The translations under genes and the position numbers were made by a program. A DNA stretch of 5,224 bases from SAR202 cluster bacterium (lineage in GTDB: Bacteria > Chloroflexota > Dehalococcoidia > SAR202 > CAJWER01): contig JASLXL010000306.1 in NCBI GenBank assembly GCA_030740335.1, positions 1-5,224 of the forward strand, read 5' to 3'. Below the pieces are notes generated by a model. That model was not told where the DNA came from and ran no database searches. It saw only the letters and a program-made list of their open reading frames with translations. How positions within the stretch are numbered: position 1 is the stretch's first letter; each line of letters begins with the position of its first letter. Shown here piece after piece: positions 4,727-5,224 of this stretch.

Positions 4727-5224
4727 CCGGTGCTCCCTCCAGGTTGGAGGAGTTCTAGAACCGCATCTTCAAACGACTGCTCCTCAGATTTCCTAATGCC
4801 GTTTACAGTACCCTCATATAGTGCCTTTCCGTGGTTGATCACGGTGACCGAGTCACAGACAGCTTCAACATCACTGAGGATGTGCGTTGAAAATAGGATG
4901 GTAGCTTTGCTTTTTAATTGCAAGATGGCATCCAATATTTCTCTTCGTCCAAGTGGATCAAGTGCCGAACACGGCTCATCTAGGAGTAGGAGTTGGGGTT
5001 CTCCAATCAATGTGGTAGCTAGCCCCAGACGCTGTTTCATACCTCTGGAAAAATCTCCAACACGACGATCTATAGAGTCCCCCAATCCAACTAGCTCAAT
5101 TACTTGCGCGACTGATTCCTCACTAACGTTTTTTTTGAAAGGATGGCGAGCCAAGTCCACCATTTCTCGAGCAGTTAGAAGCGGAAAAAAATTGGGGGTA
5201 TCTGGCATGAGCATAACTTTGTTG
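4723..5224 (-). CDS. ABC transporter ATP-binding protein, 5' end outside window
   Basis: The C-terminal 166 residues of an ABC ATPase; the frame stays open through the right edge, so the start, Walker A and most of the first half are not in view. Numbered from the first visible codon: a Q-loop region at MPDTPNFFPLLT (with Asp where NatA-like proteins have Glu or Gln), ABC signature FSRGMKQ at 58-64 (a variant of LSGGQ), Walker B LLLLDEP at 78-84, D-loop SALDP at 86-90, and switch His114 in STHIL. These mark an NatA/CcmA-like ATPase that powers the ABC-2 permease encoded next to it. The ATG at 5212-5214 is internal to the domain and is not the start. Walker B Glu and the switch His are intact, so hydrolysis is expected. 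Low GC like the permease. The operon promoter lies beyond the window. Confidence 0.92.
   Translation of the reverse strand, partial: NKVMLMPDTPNFFPLLTAREMVDLARHPFKKNVSEESVAQVIELVGLGDSIDRRVGDFSRGMKQRLGLATTLIGEPQLLLLDEPCSALDPLGRREILDAILQLKSKATILFSTHILSDVEAVCDSVTVINHGKALYEGTVNGIRKSEEQSFEDAVLELLQPGGSTG

Overview
The window looks like a patchwork stretch of a free-living bacterial chromosome rather than a compact phage or plasmid. The middle (about 713-3400) is GC-rich: 44 of 60 bases are G or C at 2341-2400. The right end is much lower, with 24 of 60 at 4201-4260. The gene content (a DUF362 iron-sulfur protein, an extended short-chain dehydrogenase, a tyrosine recombinase remnant and an ABC-2 exporter) would suit an environmental Chloroflexota or related high-GC lineage. 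That assignment is a guess from protein style, not a demonstration.

Layout. 1-322 has no recognisable gene but carries several inverted repeats. 323-369 is the 3' half of a tRNA-Lys(CTT), from anticodon stem to discriminator base, with no matching 5' half. 473-717 (minus) is a broken C-terminal piece of a phage-type tyrosine recombinase, with its catalytic residues visible and one frameshift. From 713 to 3379 (minus) runs an apparent three-gene operon, transcribed in the order DUF362 iron-sulfur protein, a 109-residue protein of unknown function, and an NAD-dependent epimerase/dehydratase. The last two overlap by ATGA. 3392-3817 is a long leader or intergenic region with a perfect 9-bp dyad upstream of the operon. 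3818-3858 (minus) is a second, more decayed tRNA 3' half, of tRNA-Ala(TGC) type. 3884-5224 (minus) is a low-GC ABC exporter pair, permease and ATPase, again joined by ATGA; the ATPase runs off the right edge.

Interpretation. Two tRNA 3' halves without their 5' halves, an integrase remnant beside one of them and a composition change beside the other point to two integration scars. The Lys-type half followed by an integrase tail fits the internal junction of elements stacked in one tRNA gene. The Ala-type half sits at the edge of the low-GC exporter block, with the block on the side where the element interior is expected. The DUF362 operon lies between the scars, and its last gene ends exactly where the integrase homology begins, so a rearrangement joined the two. 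I see no evidence for a new defence or catalytic system. The integration history, and a DUF362 protein lacking one ferredoxin cysteine, are the points worth following.
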